A DNA stretch of 34,800 nt from an uncultured Collinsella sp. (GTDB taxonomy: Bacteria; Actinomycetota; Coriobacteriia; Coriobacteriales; Coriobacteriaceae), in assembly GCA_900542125.1 (NCBI GenBank), contig UQMO01000024.1:1-34800 (forward strand). The letters are read 5' to 3'. Positions 8,203 to 18,700 of this stretch are shown here, in pieces. Position numbers and translations under genes: made by a program. The notes beneath the pieces were generated by a model that worked only from the letters and a program-made list of their open reading frames with translations, was not told the origin of the DNA and ran no database searches. Numbering within the stretch: position 1 is the first letter of the stretch; each line of letters begins with the position of its first letter.

Positions 8203-9201
8203 ATGAACGACATTCTCGCAAGAAGAGCAAGACGAGCAACTGTGGGCATCGCCCTTTCCGCGGCACTTGTCGCGGGAATCGCCCCCGCAACGGCGATCGC
8301 GGCAGAAACCAGCTCCCCCACCGGTGCAGTTGCCTTGCAGACGGAAGATGCGGCCGCCGCAAAAGAAAAAGCGTATGCAGCCATGCAGGAAGCGCTCAAA
8401 AAACTCAAAGCAGCGGAGGACGCCGCAAGTCCCGAGAGAATTGCGGGAATCAATAATATGATTGCCAGTGATCAAGAGCTCCGCGACATTATGCTGGCGC
8501 ATGCCGCCGAATGTAGGGAACTCCTTCCCGCCATGCAAGCGAACGTCGATGCAGCCCAAGCCAAATACGACGAGGCCAGCAACCTGGTAAGCAGCCTTCA
8601 GGCAAAATTAGAGGCACTTAAGGCACTCGGCGACGAGGCGCCCAGCGAAGCTATTAAACAGTTGCGCTCCGAAATCATGGCGGCAAAATTGCAAGAAGAG
8701 TCTTGCAAAACGACGCTTGACAGCTACCAACGCCGCCTCGAAAGCCAGGAAAGACAGATTCAGAGATTCGAAAGTGCGGCGGAGGAAGTCAAAGCCCACA
8801 TCGACGAGGAAACAGCCAAGCGAGATGCGCTCCTCGGCGATTTGGAAAAGGCGCAAGCGGCATATGACGATGCCTGCAAGGCATACGAAGAGGCAAAGGC
8901 CGCGGCAGACAAGGCCACCTCGCCCGAGATAACGAAACCCGCCGAGACGACAAAACCCTCCAGCTCAGCGCAGCCGGCCGAGACGGCGCAGCCCGCCAGC
9001 TCGCCCGCGACCGGCAAAGACGCCCCATCGAGCTCCACCAAGCAGGCGAACACGAGCAGCGGCAAGCAAGCAGATACGACCGCCGGCAAGCTCGCAAACA
9101 CGGGCGACACAGCACCGAGCGCAATCGCACTCGCAGGAATCGCCGCCGCAGGCCTCGGAATAACCGCCACAGCCACACGCCGCCTCAAAAACTCAAAATA
9201 G
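8203..9201 (+). CDS. Sortase-anchored coiled-coil surface protein (LANTG)
   Basis: This 332-residue protein has a signal peptide (basic ILARRARRATVG, then a hydrophobic stretch, likely cleavage after AIAA near residue 34). A long alpha-helical, probably coiled-coil segment follows at about 50-240, rich in Ala, Glu, Lys and Gln. Next is a Pro/Ser/Thr-rich wall-spanning linker at about 242-295 with repeats of the form KPAETTKPSSS. The sorting signal is LANTGD at 297-302, followed by a hydrophobic helix and the basic tail RRLKNSK. LANTG departs from LPxTG only at the Pro, a form known in actinobacterial anchors. No sortase gene is in the window. The rod-like helix suggests a spacer or binding stalk; its ligand is unknown. 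It is a single gene between its own promoter and terminator. Confidence 0.9.
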   Translation: MNDILARRARRATVGIALSAALVAGIAPATAIAAETSSPTGAVALQTEDAAAAKEKAYAAMQEALKKLKAAEDAASPERIAGINNMIASDQELRDIMLAHAAECRELLPAMQANVDAAQAKYDEASNLVSSLQAKLEALKALGDEAPSEAIKQLRSEIMAAKLQEESCKTTLDSYQRRLESQERQIQRFESAAEEVKAHIDEETAKRDALLGDLEKAQAAYDDACKAYEEAKAAADKATSPEITKPAETTKPSSSAQPAETAQPASSPATGKDAPSSSTKQANTSSGKQADTTAGKLANTGDTAPSAIALAGIAAAGLGITATATRRLKNSK

Positions 9202-9246
9202 CCGCCAGAGCATACTACCTTCGCCAATCCACAAACCCAGAGACAA

Positions 9247-9287
9247 AAAGAGGCTCGTTTCCCCAACCTAGGGAAACGAGCCTCTTT
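9247..9287 (+). terminator. Strong terminator after the LANTG protein gene
   Basis: A perfect 17-bp stem (9247-9263 with 9271-9287), AAAGAGGCTCGTTTCCC on the left arm, closes a 7-base loop. The right arm ends in TTT. Its symmetry would let it work in both directions, but the gene on the plus strand is the one that ends here. Confidence 0.9.
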
Positions 9288-9421
9288 ACTTGTAAAAACA
9301 GATGGTAATGCCGCCGTCTCTTGAACCACGTAGCCGCCGCGCTCCAGACAACGCCAACGAGCAGCAAAAGACACGGGATTAAATTATTCAGATAAATGTG
9401 ACCCTTCAGGTGGTTTTGGTC

Positions 9422-9526
9422 GGCTACCCGCGAGTGCCGGCAGGGCGCTTGGTAGTCGAGCGATCCCGCAGGCAAAGCCGAGGACCAGCGAGACACCAAG
9501 CGCCCTGCCGGCACTCGCGGGTAGCC
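9422..9526. repeat. Perfect 32-bp inverted repeat, possible miniature element
   Basis: The left arm at 9422-9453 (starting GGCTACCCGCGAGTGCC) is the exact reverse complement of 9495-9526, with 41 bases between. Outside the arms TTTTGGT (left) and ACCAAAA (right) extend the symmetry after a small gap. No gene fits here. The size and perfect arms suggest a palindromic intergenic element such as a MITE or REP-like unit. It lies directly beyond the 3' end of the SRP RNA, so it could also be a back-up terminator for that RNA. Confidence 0.85.
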
Positions 9527-9545
9527 GCGGCACCAAAAAGCACCT

Positions 9546-9650
9546 GCGCGCTCGATGGATTCGGATGCCCGACAGAGGCTCCTTATGGCTGCTTCCTTCC
9601 GGACCTGACCAGATTCGGAACATGTCGTCATCCGAACCCATCGAACGCGC
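9546..9650 (-). ncRNA. ffs: Signal recognition particle RNA (small bacterial 4.5S type)
   Basis: The minus strand carries the universal SRP core GGTCAGGTCCGGAAGGAAGC followed by AGCC, the Ffh M-domain site with its GGAA tetraloop. The ends pair as a long stem: GCGCGTTCGATGGGTTCGG at the 5' end against CCGAATCCATCGAGCGCGC at the 3' end. The RNA is about 105 nt and lacks an Alu domain, like the E. coli form. TTTTT follows the 3' end on the minus strand (about 9536-9540) and gives an intrinsic stop. The RNA directs ribosomes making membrane and secreted proteins to the membrane. Exact mature ends are inferred from the stem. Confidence 0.96.
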
Positions 9651-9664
9651 TAGGCGCTCGGTAT

Positions 9665-9693
9665 ATCTTACCTGCTCCCGCCCAGCAGGGCAA
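9665..9693 (-). promoter_or_regulatory. ffs: Promoter of the SRP RNA
   Basis: On the minus strand TTGCCC (9693-9688), a 17-base spacer and TAAGAT (9670-9665) lie about 15-20 bases before the SRP RNA stem. This gives the RNA its own start, separate from the adhesin gene upstream. The -35 box touches the foot of the adhesin terminator hairpin. Confidence 0.6.
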
Positions 9694-9727
9694 GTGGGGC
9701 GAACCCATCGGATGGATTCGCCCCACT
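9693..9727 (-). terminator. Hairpin ending the giant adhesin gene
   Basis: AGTGGGGCGAA (9693-9703) pairs with TTCGCCCCACT (9717-9727), and inner CCATC/GATGG bases add to the stem. It starts about 12 bases after the adhesin stop. There is no T-run beyond it, so stopping may be incomplete or may rely on Rho. Confidence 0.65.
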
Positions 9728-9738
9728 CGTGCATATCG

Positions 9739-12700
9739 TTAGCGGCGCTTGCGGTACAGGACCGCGCCGCCCGCGACGGCCAGCGCGCCGATGCCGGCCA
9801 TGGCGCCGAGCGCCTCGACCGGCAGGCTGCGGTCGCCGGTGTCGGGCATGCCGCCCTTGGAGCCGTCGCCGCTAGAGCCGCTGCCGGAGCCGTTATCTGA
9901 ACCGCCGTCTGAGCCGCCGCCCGGCGTGCCGGGGTTCTCGGGGGTGCCGGGGGTCCCGGGATTCTCGGCGTAGCTGTTGGTGAAGACCGGCGGCAGGTTG
10001 GCGTCGCCCTCGTAGGAGACCTTCGCCGACAGGTAGCCCGTCTTGGAGCCGTCGGCCGCCTCGTCGCTCACCGTGACGACAATCTTGTGCACGGCCTTGT
10101 CGTAGGTCACGTGTGCCTGGCCATCGTCGACCTCGCTCACCGTGAAGGTGTAGGTACCGGCCTGCTTGAAGGTCAGCGCGTCGAACGTGACGCTGCCGTC
10201 GGCGGCGTTCTTGGCGGTCGACATGACCTTGCCGTCCCGGCTCTTGAGCTCAAAGCTAAACTGCCCCGCCTTGAGCTCGGCGCCCTTGAGCACCTTGGCG
10301 GCGCCCAGCTTGAGGGTGACGGGTGCGGCCTCGTAGCCGTTGGTGAACGTCACCGAGTCGTCGCCCGTGGGATTGCCCTCGGCATCCGCCAGCTCGTGCT
10401 TGACGGCAAGCGCGCCGTTTTTGGCATCGGTGACCGTCGTGCGCACGCGGTACGTCGCCTTGTCGTATGTCACGCCGCCCGCCGTGCCGGCGACCTCGCG
10501 CAGCTCGTAGCTGTGCATGCCGGGCGCGGTGTAGGTGACGGGGCTGAGCGCGACCGTGCCGTCGGCGGCGTTCTTGCCCGTCGCCGCGACGCTCTCGCTG
10601 CCGTCGGCGGCAATCTCGACCAGCCGGAACTCGAACTCGCCCTCGGCCAGGTCACGACCCTTGAGCTTCTTGCTCACCTTGATCTGGTCGGTGACGGAGC
10701 TCGGCGTCGGGTTCACGCCGTAGGTGTTGGTGAACTCGAACGCGCCCTTGCCCTCGGGCGTGCCCTCTGCGGGCAGGACCTCCGCGACGAGCGTGCCCGC
10801 GTTGGTGTCCTCGACCACCTTGACCGTAAAGGTCCTCGTCGCCGTCGCGTCGTTGACCACGCCGTCGACCGAACCGGACTCGCTCACCCGGTAGGCGAAC
10901 GTCTTGGTGCGCAGGCCGTCGCGGTCGATCTCGACGTCATCGAGGTCGCTCGGCTGCTTAAACGTGACATGGCCCAGCTCGACGTTGCCGGCGGCGTCGT
11001 TGGTCGCCTCGGTCACCGTCTTGCCGGAGGCGTCGACCGGCGCGGGCGCGCCGTCCAGCGGCGTGATCTTAAAGGTGTACTTGCCCGCAATGTCGTCCTG
11101 CGTGAGGCCGAGTCCGGCCTGGCCGAGCGCCAGCGTCTTGGTGCCCGCGAGGTCGACTGTCGCCTCGTTGGTGCCGTAGCCGTTCACGAACGACAGCGTG
11201 TCGCCGGAGCCCTCGGGGTAGACCACGCTAACGTCCAGCCCGCTCTTGCCGTTATCGGTCACCTTGACCGTGATGTCGAAGCTCGAGGCGGTTGCCGTCA
11301 CGCCCGCGGACAGCCGGTCCGTGCCGTCCTCGGATACGGTATAGGGAATGGCCCAGGAGCCGTCGGCGGCCCTGGTGGCGGTGCCGTCCGCCACCATCCG
11401 CTCGAGAGCGTCGGTGGTGTAGGCGATGGGCGAGAACGTAAGTCCCGCGGCCTCGCCGTCGCCGGAGGCCCGGTTGGTCGCGGTCGCGACCACGTTGCCC
11501 CGGGCATCGCGGACGGAGAACGAGAACTCGCCCGCCGCCGCGGCGCGGCCCGTCAGCGTCTTGGTGGCGTTGATGGCCGCGTCGCCCTCGCCGCCGAGCG
11601 TTCCGGTGGCCTCGTAGGAGTTCTGGAACGCGACCGTCACGGGCACGGGCGGCGCCATGACGTCATCCGCTGTGGAGACCTCGCTGCGGGCGACCTCGAC
11701 ACCGTCCTTGGCAACTGTGGTCGTGACCGTGAGCTCGCCCGTCGCGGCGTCGTAGCCGGGCGCGATGGTCACCGTGCGCGGCGCGGTGTCGTTGGTGTAG
11801 CCCTCGCCGCCGAGCTTGGTCTCGGTGACGGTGAAGCGATAGGTCTTGCCCGCGTCGGCGTCGGTGAACTTCACGTCGCTCTTCGCGGCACCGCCGATGA
11901 GGTCGACCAGGTCGGCCTTCCCATCGTCAGCCGCGGCCACGGCGTAGGCGTCCTTGTCGGTCTTGAGGCCGAGCTTGGCAGCCGTCTCGGCGTCGGCGGT
12001 CACGGTGAAGGCGAACTGCCCCGCCTCCATGGCGCGGCCGGAGAGTGTCTTGGACAGGCGCACGCCCGCACGGGCCGAGTATTCAAGCCCGGTCGTGTAG
12101 GTGTTGACGAAGTCACCGCCGCTCACCTCCGCGATCGCGGGCGTCGTGGCCGTGAGGTTGCCGGAGCCGTCGTCAGTCACGGTCACCGTCATCGTGGCGA
12201 CGTGGCCGTCGTAGGCCACACCGGCGATGACAGAGCCGTCGTCGGGCCTGACCTCGCGCACCGTGTAGGTGAAGGTCTTGGCGCGCACGCGCTTGCCACC
12301 AACCTCGGCGAACTCGGCATCCTTGAGCTCATCGAGCGTGTAGCGGATGGAGCCGAAGTCGAAAGCGACCCTATCGCCCGCCTTGGTGCCGGCGGCGGCC
12401 GTCACGCTGACGGTCTTGGAGCCGTCGGGCATGGGGGCGCCGCCCTCGCCCGTAAGCGTGAACTGGAAGCTGTCGCCCTCGGCCCAGTCGCGGCCCTCGA
12501 GCGTCTTGGTGAAGAGCCCCGCGGTGGAGACGTCTCTGCCCTCGGTGGCCGTTCCGTACGTGTTGGTGAACGCGACGGTCGCGCCGTCCTCGGTCACGGC
12601 GCCTTCGGCCTTGGAGCCGTCAGCCCCGTTGACCGTGGTCGTGTAGCCCTCGGCGGCGTCCTCGGTCACGGTGTAGCACGCGCCCACGGGCAGGCCGGCG

Positions 12701-15700
12701 ATGGTCTTCTCCCCGCCGTCCTTGAGCGTGAAGGTCGCCTTGCCGTCCGTGAACGTCACGGCGTGCTCGCCCTTGCCGAAGGTGCCGGAGACGGGCCCGC
12801 CGTCCCCGTCGGCCAGCGCGACCGTGAAGCCGAACTCGCGCTGGCTGTCGCCGCCGACGACCGTCTTCTTGACGGTAAGGCTGCCGGTCTTGGCGGTGTT
12901 GGTAAAGACCGCCGCCTCGACCGTGCGCTCAACAGCGTCGCCCGCATCGTCGGTCAGCTGTGCAATCTTGGTCTTGGCAGACAGCTTACCGGCACCGTTG
13001 TCGGTCACCGTAACGGTGGCACGATAGGTGGCCTTCGAAAACGTGAGTGCCGCCTCGTCACCCGACTGCTCGGTAATCACATAGGTATAGGTACCGGGCT
13101 TGGTGTACTCGATGGTACCGAAGTTGCCGACCTGGGCATCCTTGTGCAGCCCAATCGTCGACACGCCGTCTTTGACGCCCTTGGGCATAGGTGCCTCGCC
13201 CTGGGCAGTCAGCGTCATGGTAAAGGCATCCGATGTCATCCAGTTGCGTCCGGAGATCTTCTTTTGCACCTTAAAAGCGTTTTCCACCTTTGTGGACTCC
13301 ACGCTGTAGACGTTGGTGAAGCCCACCTGCGTCGCCTGTCCGACGGTACCCTTCTGGGAGTTCGCCTTATCGACAACCGCAAAGCCGTCCTCGCTCGTCA
13401 TGAGCTCACCCTTGGAGTCGAGCTCCTGCACCTCGTAGTGCGCACCTATGGGCAAGGTAACCGTGACGGAGCCGCCAGCCTTGAGCGCGATGGTGTCACC
13501 GCTCTTGATCTGTCCGCTTACATAAGTGCCATTGGTGCCACTGGGGCGACCGGCGTACGCAAAGGTGCCGGCCAGAGGCGTTGTGCCATCGGCCTGGTAG
13601 AGCAGTACCTTAAAGGTAAATGCCTTGTTGGGCGCGGTGATGCCTTCGGCGGCCGTGACCGTCTTGCTCAACGTCAGGCGCCCGTCAGAGACCTCATCGG
13701 TAGTGGTGTTGGTCTTGACGGCAGGGTTGTTGCCGACCGTCACCGACGCCTGGTTGGAAATATTGCCCGAAGCGCCACCGCTCTTAAACGCGTCCTCGGT
13801 CACGCGGACCTTAAACTGAACCGTGCCCTCCTTGCCGGCGGGAACGTCCGTCAGCGTCCAGGTGAGGTTGCCGTCATTGTCCCTGGAGCCGACATCCTTA
13901 TGGTCGCCGGCGAACTCCACGAACTTGGTCCCCGCGGGAACGGTATCAGTGATAGTCACCGTTGCCGGCTCGCTCTCGGTGTTCTTGTAGCCGATGGTGT
14001 AGGTGAGCTCGTCGCCCAGCGCCACACCCGACCCATTCGAATCCTGGGCATCACTCTCGGACTTCTTGGGCACGTAGTTGGTCGTGGTGCCGGTATAGCT
14101 CTTGTCGCCGACCCTAATGGTAGCGGCGTTGTTGACGGTGCCGACAGCGCCCTGGACACCCTTCACAGCGTCCTCGGTAATCTTTACACGCACGCGTACC
14201 GAACCGTGGCTGCCCGCGGGCTGCTCACCCAGGTTCCAGGAAAGCAATTGGCCACTCGCGGCGCCCTTATCGGCACACTCGCCCTCAAAGGCCTCGAACA
14301 CAACGCCGGCAGGAAGCTTGTCGGTCACGGTCACGTTGGCCGGAACCAAGTTGCCATTGGCATCGGCCTCGGTGTTGACCCAGTTAATGGTGTAGACGTA
14401 GGAGTCGCCCACGGAGAGCAACTGCCCGTCGATGTCCACATCGGGCTTCGCAACCGTGCCGATCGTCTTGACCTTATCGCGTGTGTTGTGGAAGACGATC
14501 TTGCCGTTCTCGGTACCATTGCGATAGGTCACCTTGGACGTAAGCTTGCCGTTGTTGTTATCGGTCACCTCGAGCAGCACGCGGCACGTCGCGGACGTGT
14601 CCACGGGACGCACGCCCTCGGGCAGGTTGGCCAAGCGCTCTTTTGCCACCAGGTTAAAGCTGTAGGTAGTGGTGTGGTCGGCATTGTGTTGCTTGGTGGC
14701 AACACCATCCTTCACAGCGCCAGCAAGGTCAATCGTCAGCTCATGGGATCCGCCGAGAGCGCCGCCAAGCTTAAAGTTAACCTTGCCGAAGTCGACCGTG
14801 GCGATACCGTTATCGCTCGCTTGGGTCTTACCCTCATCCATCTTTTCGAGCGAGCCATCGGTCTTCTCGGCATACAGGTCAAACGTATACTGACCCGCCT
14901 CAATCTTGTCGCCGGAGTCCATTACCTTCTCGGCAGCAAGACCGTCGAATGTTCCGGTCGCGATGTAGCTGTTGGTAAAGGACACCTGGGCCTTGGCGGT
15001 ACCGCTCTCGGAGCTAAAGGTATTCGCATCGCGGGGCTCTTCAACGTCGTTGGCGTCATAGTGCTTGACCGTGGTCACGGTATAGAGCGAACCGTTATCG
15101 CGCTTCTTAACCGCAATCTCTACCTTCCAATAGGTGGAGTCGTATGTATAGCCGCCCCTACCGCCGCCATTCTCGACAATCTTGTAGGCAAACGTCTTGT
15201 CCGCATCGCCCGTCGCGAAGGTCAGGCCGCCCAAAATACCGGTGTGGGACGTGCCATCGGCCTGCGGTTCATCGTTCGTAACGGTGAGCTTACCCTCATC
15301 CGCGCGCAGCAGCTTGTTGAGCTTTTCGATTGAAGCATCGTCTTCGCCCGTCACCGTAAAGCCAAACATGCCGGCATGCAGATCGTGCCCGTTAAGCGTC
15401 TTGACGATCTCCAAACCGCCCTGGAGCTCGTAGCTCGTTGAAGTTTGGTAACTATTGGTAAAGATGAAGCCTTCCGAGCCGGTCGTGCCATCGGCACGCG
15501 CTACAAGTTTGCCGCCCTCATCGGTTACGGTGACCGTCACGGTATAGACGTGCTGGTCATACTTCCACTCGCCAAGACCGCTGTTCGCAGCCACCTCGTT
15601 AATAGCGAACTTATACGTGCCCGGCTTGTTGAAGGTGAGCTTCGAGAAGTCAAGCTGGTAGTGCTCCCCGTCCTTGAGGCCCTCCTTCGTTTGCTTCTTC

Positions 15701-18700
15701 TCAGCGTAGCCGTTCTCCGCACTCATCGAAGAGCCGGTGATGAGCTTGCCGTCGATAGCAGCCTTGGTGACATCATCGGCCGCGGTCATGGCAAAGGTAA
15801 ACTTGTCCGGAGCATTGGCACCGGCAACCACCTTGGTCACGGACGGAGTATAGGTTGCTGCCTCGGCGACCGTATAGGTGTTCTTGAATTTGACCGTCGC
15901 GACACCGGTAGACGTCGCATCCGACGGGTAGATCCACTGGCCCTCGAGCTCGTCCTTGCCATCGACCTGCTTGCTTACCGATGTCGTGACCCTAAGCGTG
16001 CCGTCGCCGTTATCCGCTACGACGGCCCTAACCGTATGGACCGTCTCGTCGTACGTATAGCCCGTCGCTTTGTCGTCAATCTCGCTCACCGTATAGGTGA
16101 ACGTCTTGCCGGCATCATCCTGAGTGAAGGTCAGCCCGCCCGCAGGTACCAAACTTACGGTCTTGGGAGCGTTGGCCTCGACATTTGCGGTCTCAAAGAC
16201 CTTGCCATTCGTGGAAATGCCAACCTTGCTGGCAGACGTCTCGTCAGCAGGCTTGACGATATAACGGAACGTGCTCTTAGGCGAGCCAAAAATGGTCGCG
16301 TCCTTGGGATACGTCAACGTCTTCTCGATCTGCAGGCCGCCAGCGGTGCCATAGTCGAGGCTTGCCGTATAACGGTTCACAAACGATACGGCAGGCGTTG
16401 TGGTACCGGCCCTGCCGGCATCGTACTGCTGCACGTAGGTATTCGCATCTTGCTTGAGCTCGGCAATCTTTTCGTCCGTCAGTGCGCTCGCATCGCCGGC
16501 ATCGCCCAGCACCGCCGTCACACCCGCACCCTTGAGCACGGTCGTCACGGTGTAGAGCTTGGCAGGGTCGTCGCCACGCGCAAGAACCTTAACGAGCACG
16601 ATGGCATCGCCGGTGTCATAGGTGTAGCCGGCAGCAGTAGCAGGCTGGTTCTCGTGGATGCGATAAGCAAACGTATGGCCCAGATCCTGCTCCGTGAGTT
16701 TACGGGCAAAGAGCTTCTCCGCCCCACTCGCGCCCACCACGGCGCCGGACACGCCGGCCTTCGCCGCCTTGTTGGACAGGTTGGCCTCGGCGCCATCGAC
16801 CGACATCTGGACGCCGTTGTACCAAAGGCCCGTCACGGCAAAGGTAAACTGGCCCGCGGTAGAGGCGCGGCCCTCAAGGGTCTTGCTCACCGTCACACCA
16901 CCAAAGGTGCCCGACGCATGGTATGCGTTGGTAAAGGCGGCCTTGTCAGTTACGGCCTTGTCCGCATCGGAGGCGCCGGTGTTGGCGTAGGTCACGCTCG
17001 ACACGCGCAGCTTGCCCGTGTGGTTGCCCGACTCGTCCAGATCGGTCACCACGACGGTCGCGCGTGCGGTGTGCTTGTCCATGGACATGCCCGCCTGGCC
17101 ATCCTGCGCAGCTTTCTCGGTGATGTTGAAGCTAAAGGTGCCTGCGCGGTTGAACGTCACGGTCGGGGCGGCTTCGGTGCCAAAGGCGAACGAGGCCACG
17201 CGCCCCGTCGCGGGCGCACTGGCGACAGCCCGGTTGACGCCGATGGCAACAGCCCCATCCGTTACCGCCTGCTTTGTGGTCTTGCCCAAACCGGTCGCAC
17301 CGGCATCGTCCGTAGCGGCAGCAAGGTTAAAGGCATAGCTCTCGCCCTGATTCCAGTCGCGGCCGCTCAGGGTCTTTTGGCCCTGAAGGGTCGCGCTCGT
17401 GGACTCCACGCTATATATATTGGTAAAGGAAGGCGTGGCGTTCGTGACCAGCTGCTCTACCGAGTCGTCTGCCAAGACCTTGTAGTACTCGATTGAGGTC
17501 TGGAAGTCGGCACCCTTCTTGGCGTTGCGCACCACGGCGTAATAGACCGATTCGTCGTAGGTCATGCCCGCGGCTTTGCCGGAGTTCTCAGTGAGCTTGT
17601 AGACGTAGGCGCGCCCCGCATCCGCCATGGCGGTATAGGAGATTGGCGGCCACGCCACCGGGCCGTTGTCGTCATTGCCCACGATGGCGATGTTGCCCTC
17701 GGCGCCCTGGGGCATGGGGGCCTTGATGCTCGTGTCGACCGTATCGGGGCTGAACGTTGCACTGGCATTTGCATAGCCGCCCATACCCTCGAGCTTAAAG
17801 CCAAAGGTGTTCTGGGCAAGCGGGAACGTCCCCGCCTTGTCGATCAAGTTCTTTTGAGCATGGATGATGATGTTCTTCTCATGCTCGTCGTAGTGATTGG
17901 TGAAGGTCGCTACCTTATCGGTAATCTCCTTCTTAGTCTCGACGCCCGCATCGTTGCGCTCCTGCATCACCGTCACGCTCTTAACGAACAGAGCGCCGGC
18001 ATGGTTGTCCTCCACCACGACCGTCGCGGTATAGGAGGCGGCAGAATAGCTTATGCCGCCCGCCCCGGCATCGGAACCGGGGATAACCTCCGAGATGGTA
18101 TAGGTGTAGGTGCCCGGCTTGGTATAGGTGATGTCGCCAAACGTTGCCGTCTTATAGGTGATGTCTCCAATCTTTTCCGTCGGGGCTTTCTCGGTGATCT
18201 CGACCGTCGACACCTGGCTCTTGGCGCCGTTGGGCATGGGGACGCCGTCCTTGGCCGCAAGCTGCACAGTAAAGGTATCGGAATCGTTCCAATCGCGGCC
18301 GTTGAGGGCCTTCTTGACGCTCAGGGCATTCTGGGTTACAGAGCTGGCGCTGTAGTTATTGACGAACTCAAGCTTGTTGCTCGCAGGGATCTTCCCGTCC
18401 ACGAGCGCAACAATCTTGCCCTCGATGGTGTTGCCGGCTCCGGACTGCTCCACGCCGCCGGCTTTGCGGCTCACGAGGCTAAAGCCGGCCGGAAGCACCG
18501 AGTCGTCGGCAGAGCCGGTCACGGTATTGACGATGCTTGCCAGCACGTTGCCGCCCGCCGACTCGCCCTTGGTGGTGAGCTCGCTCACGCTATAGCTATC
18601 ACCCTGCTTAAGGTCGTACACGCGAATGGTCTCGCCGGCCTTGATGGAATGGGTGTCGCCGTTATTGAGTTTGAAGGACTCGCCCGCTGGCTTGCCGTTC

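Noticed and set aside
10087..15333. A 1748-codon open frame on the plus strand, and others of 683 and 365 codons inside 15.4-19.0 kb
   Set aside because: They lie antisense to the giant adhesin, have no ribosome sites or known domains, and give the His/Arg/Leu/Val-rich low-complexity sequence expected from the complement of GC-biased codons.
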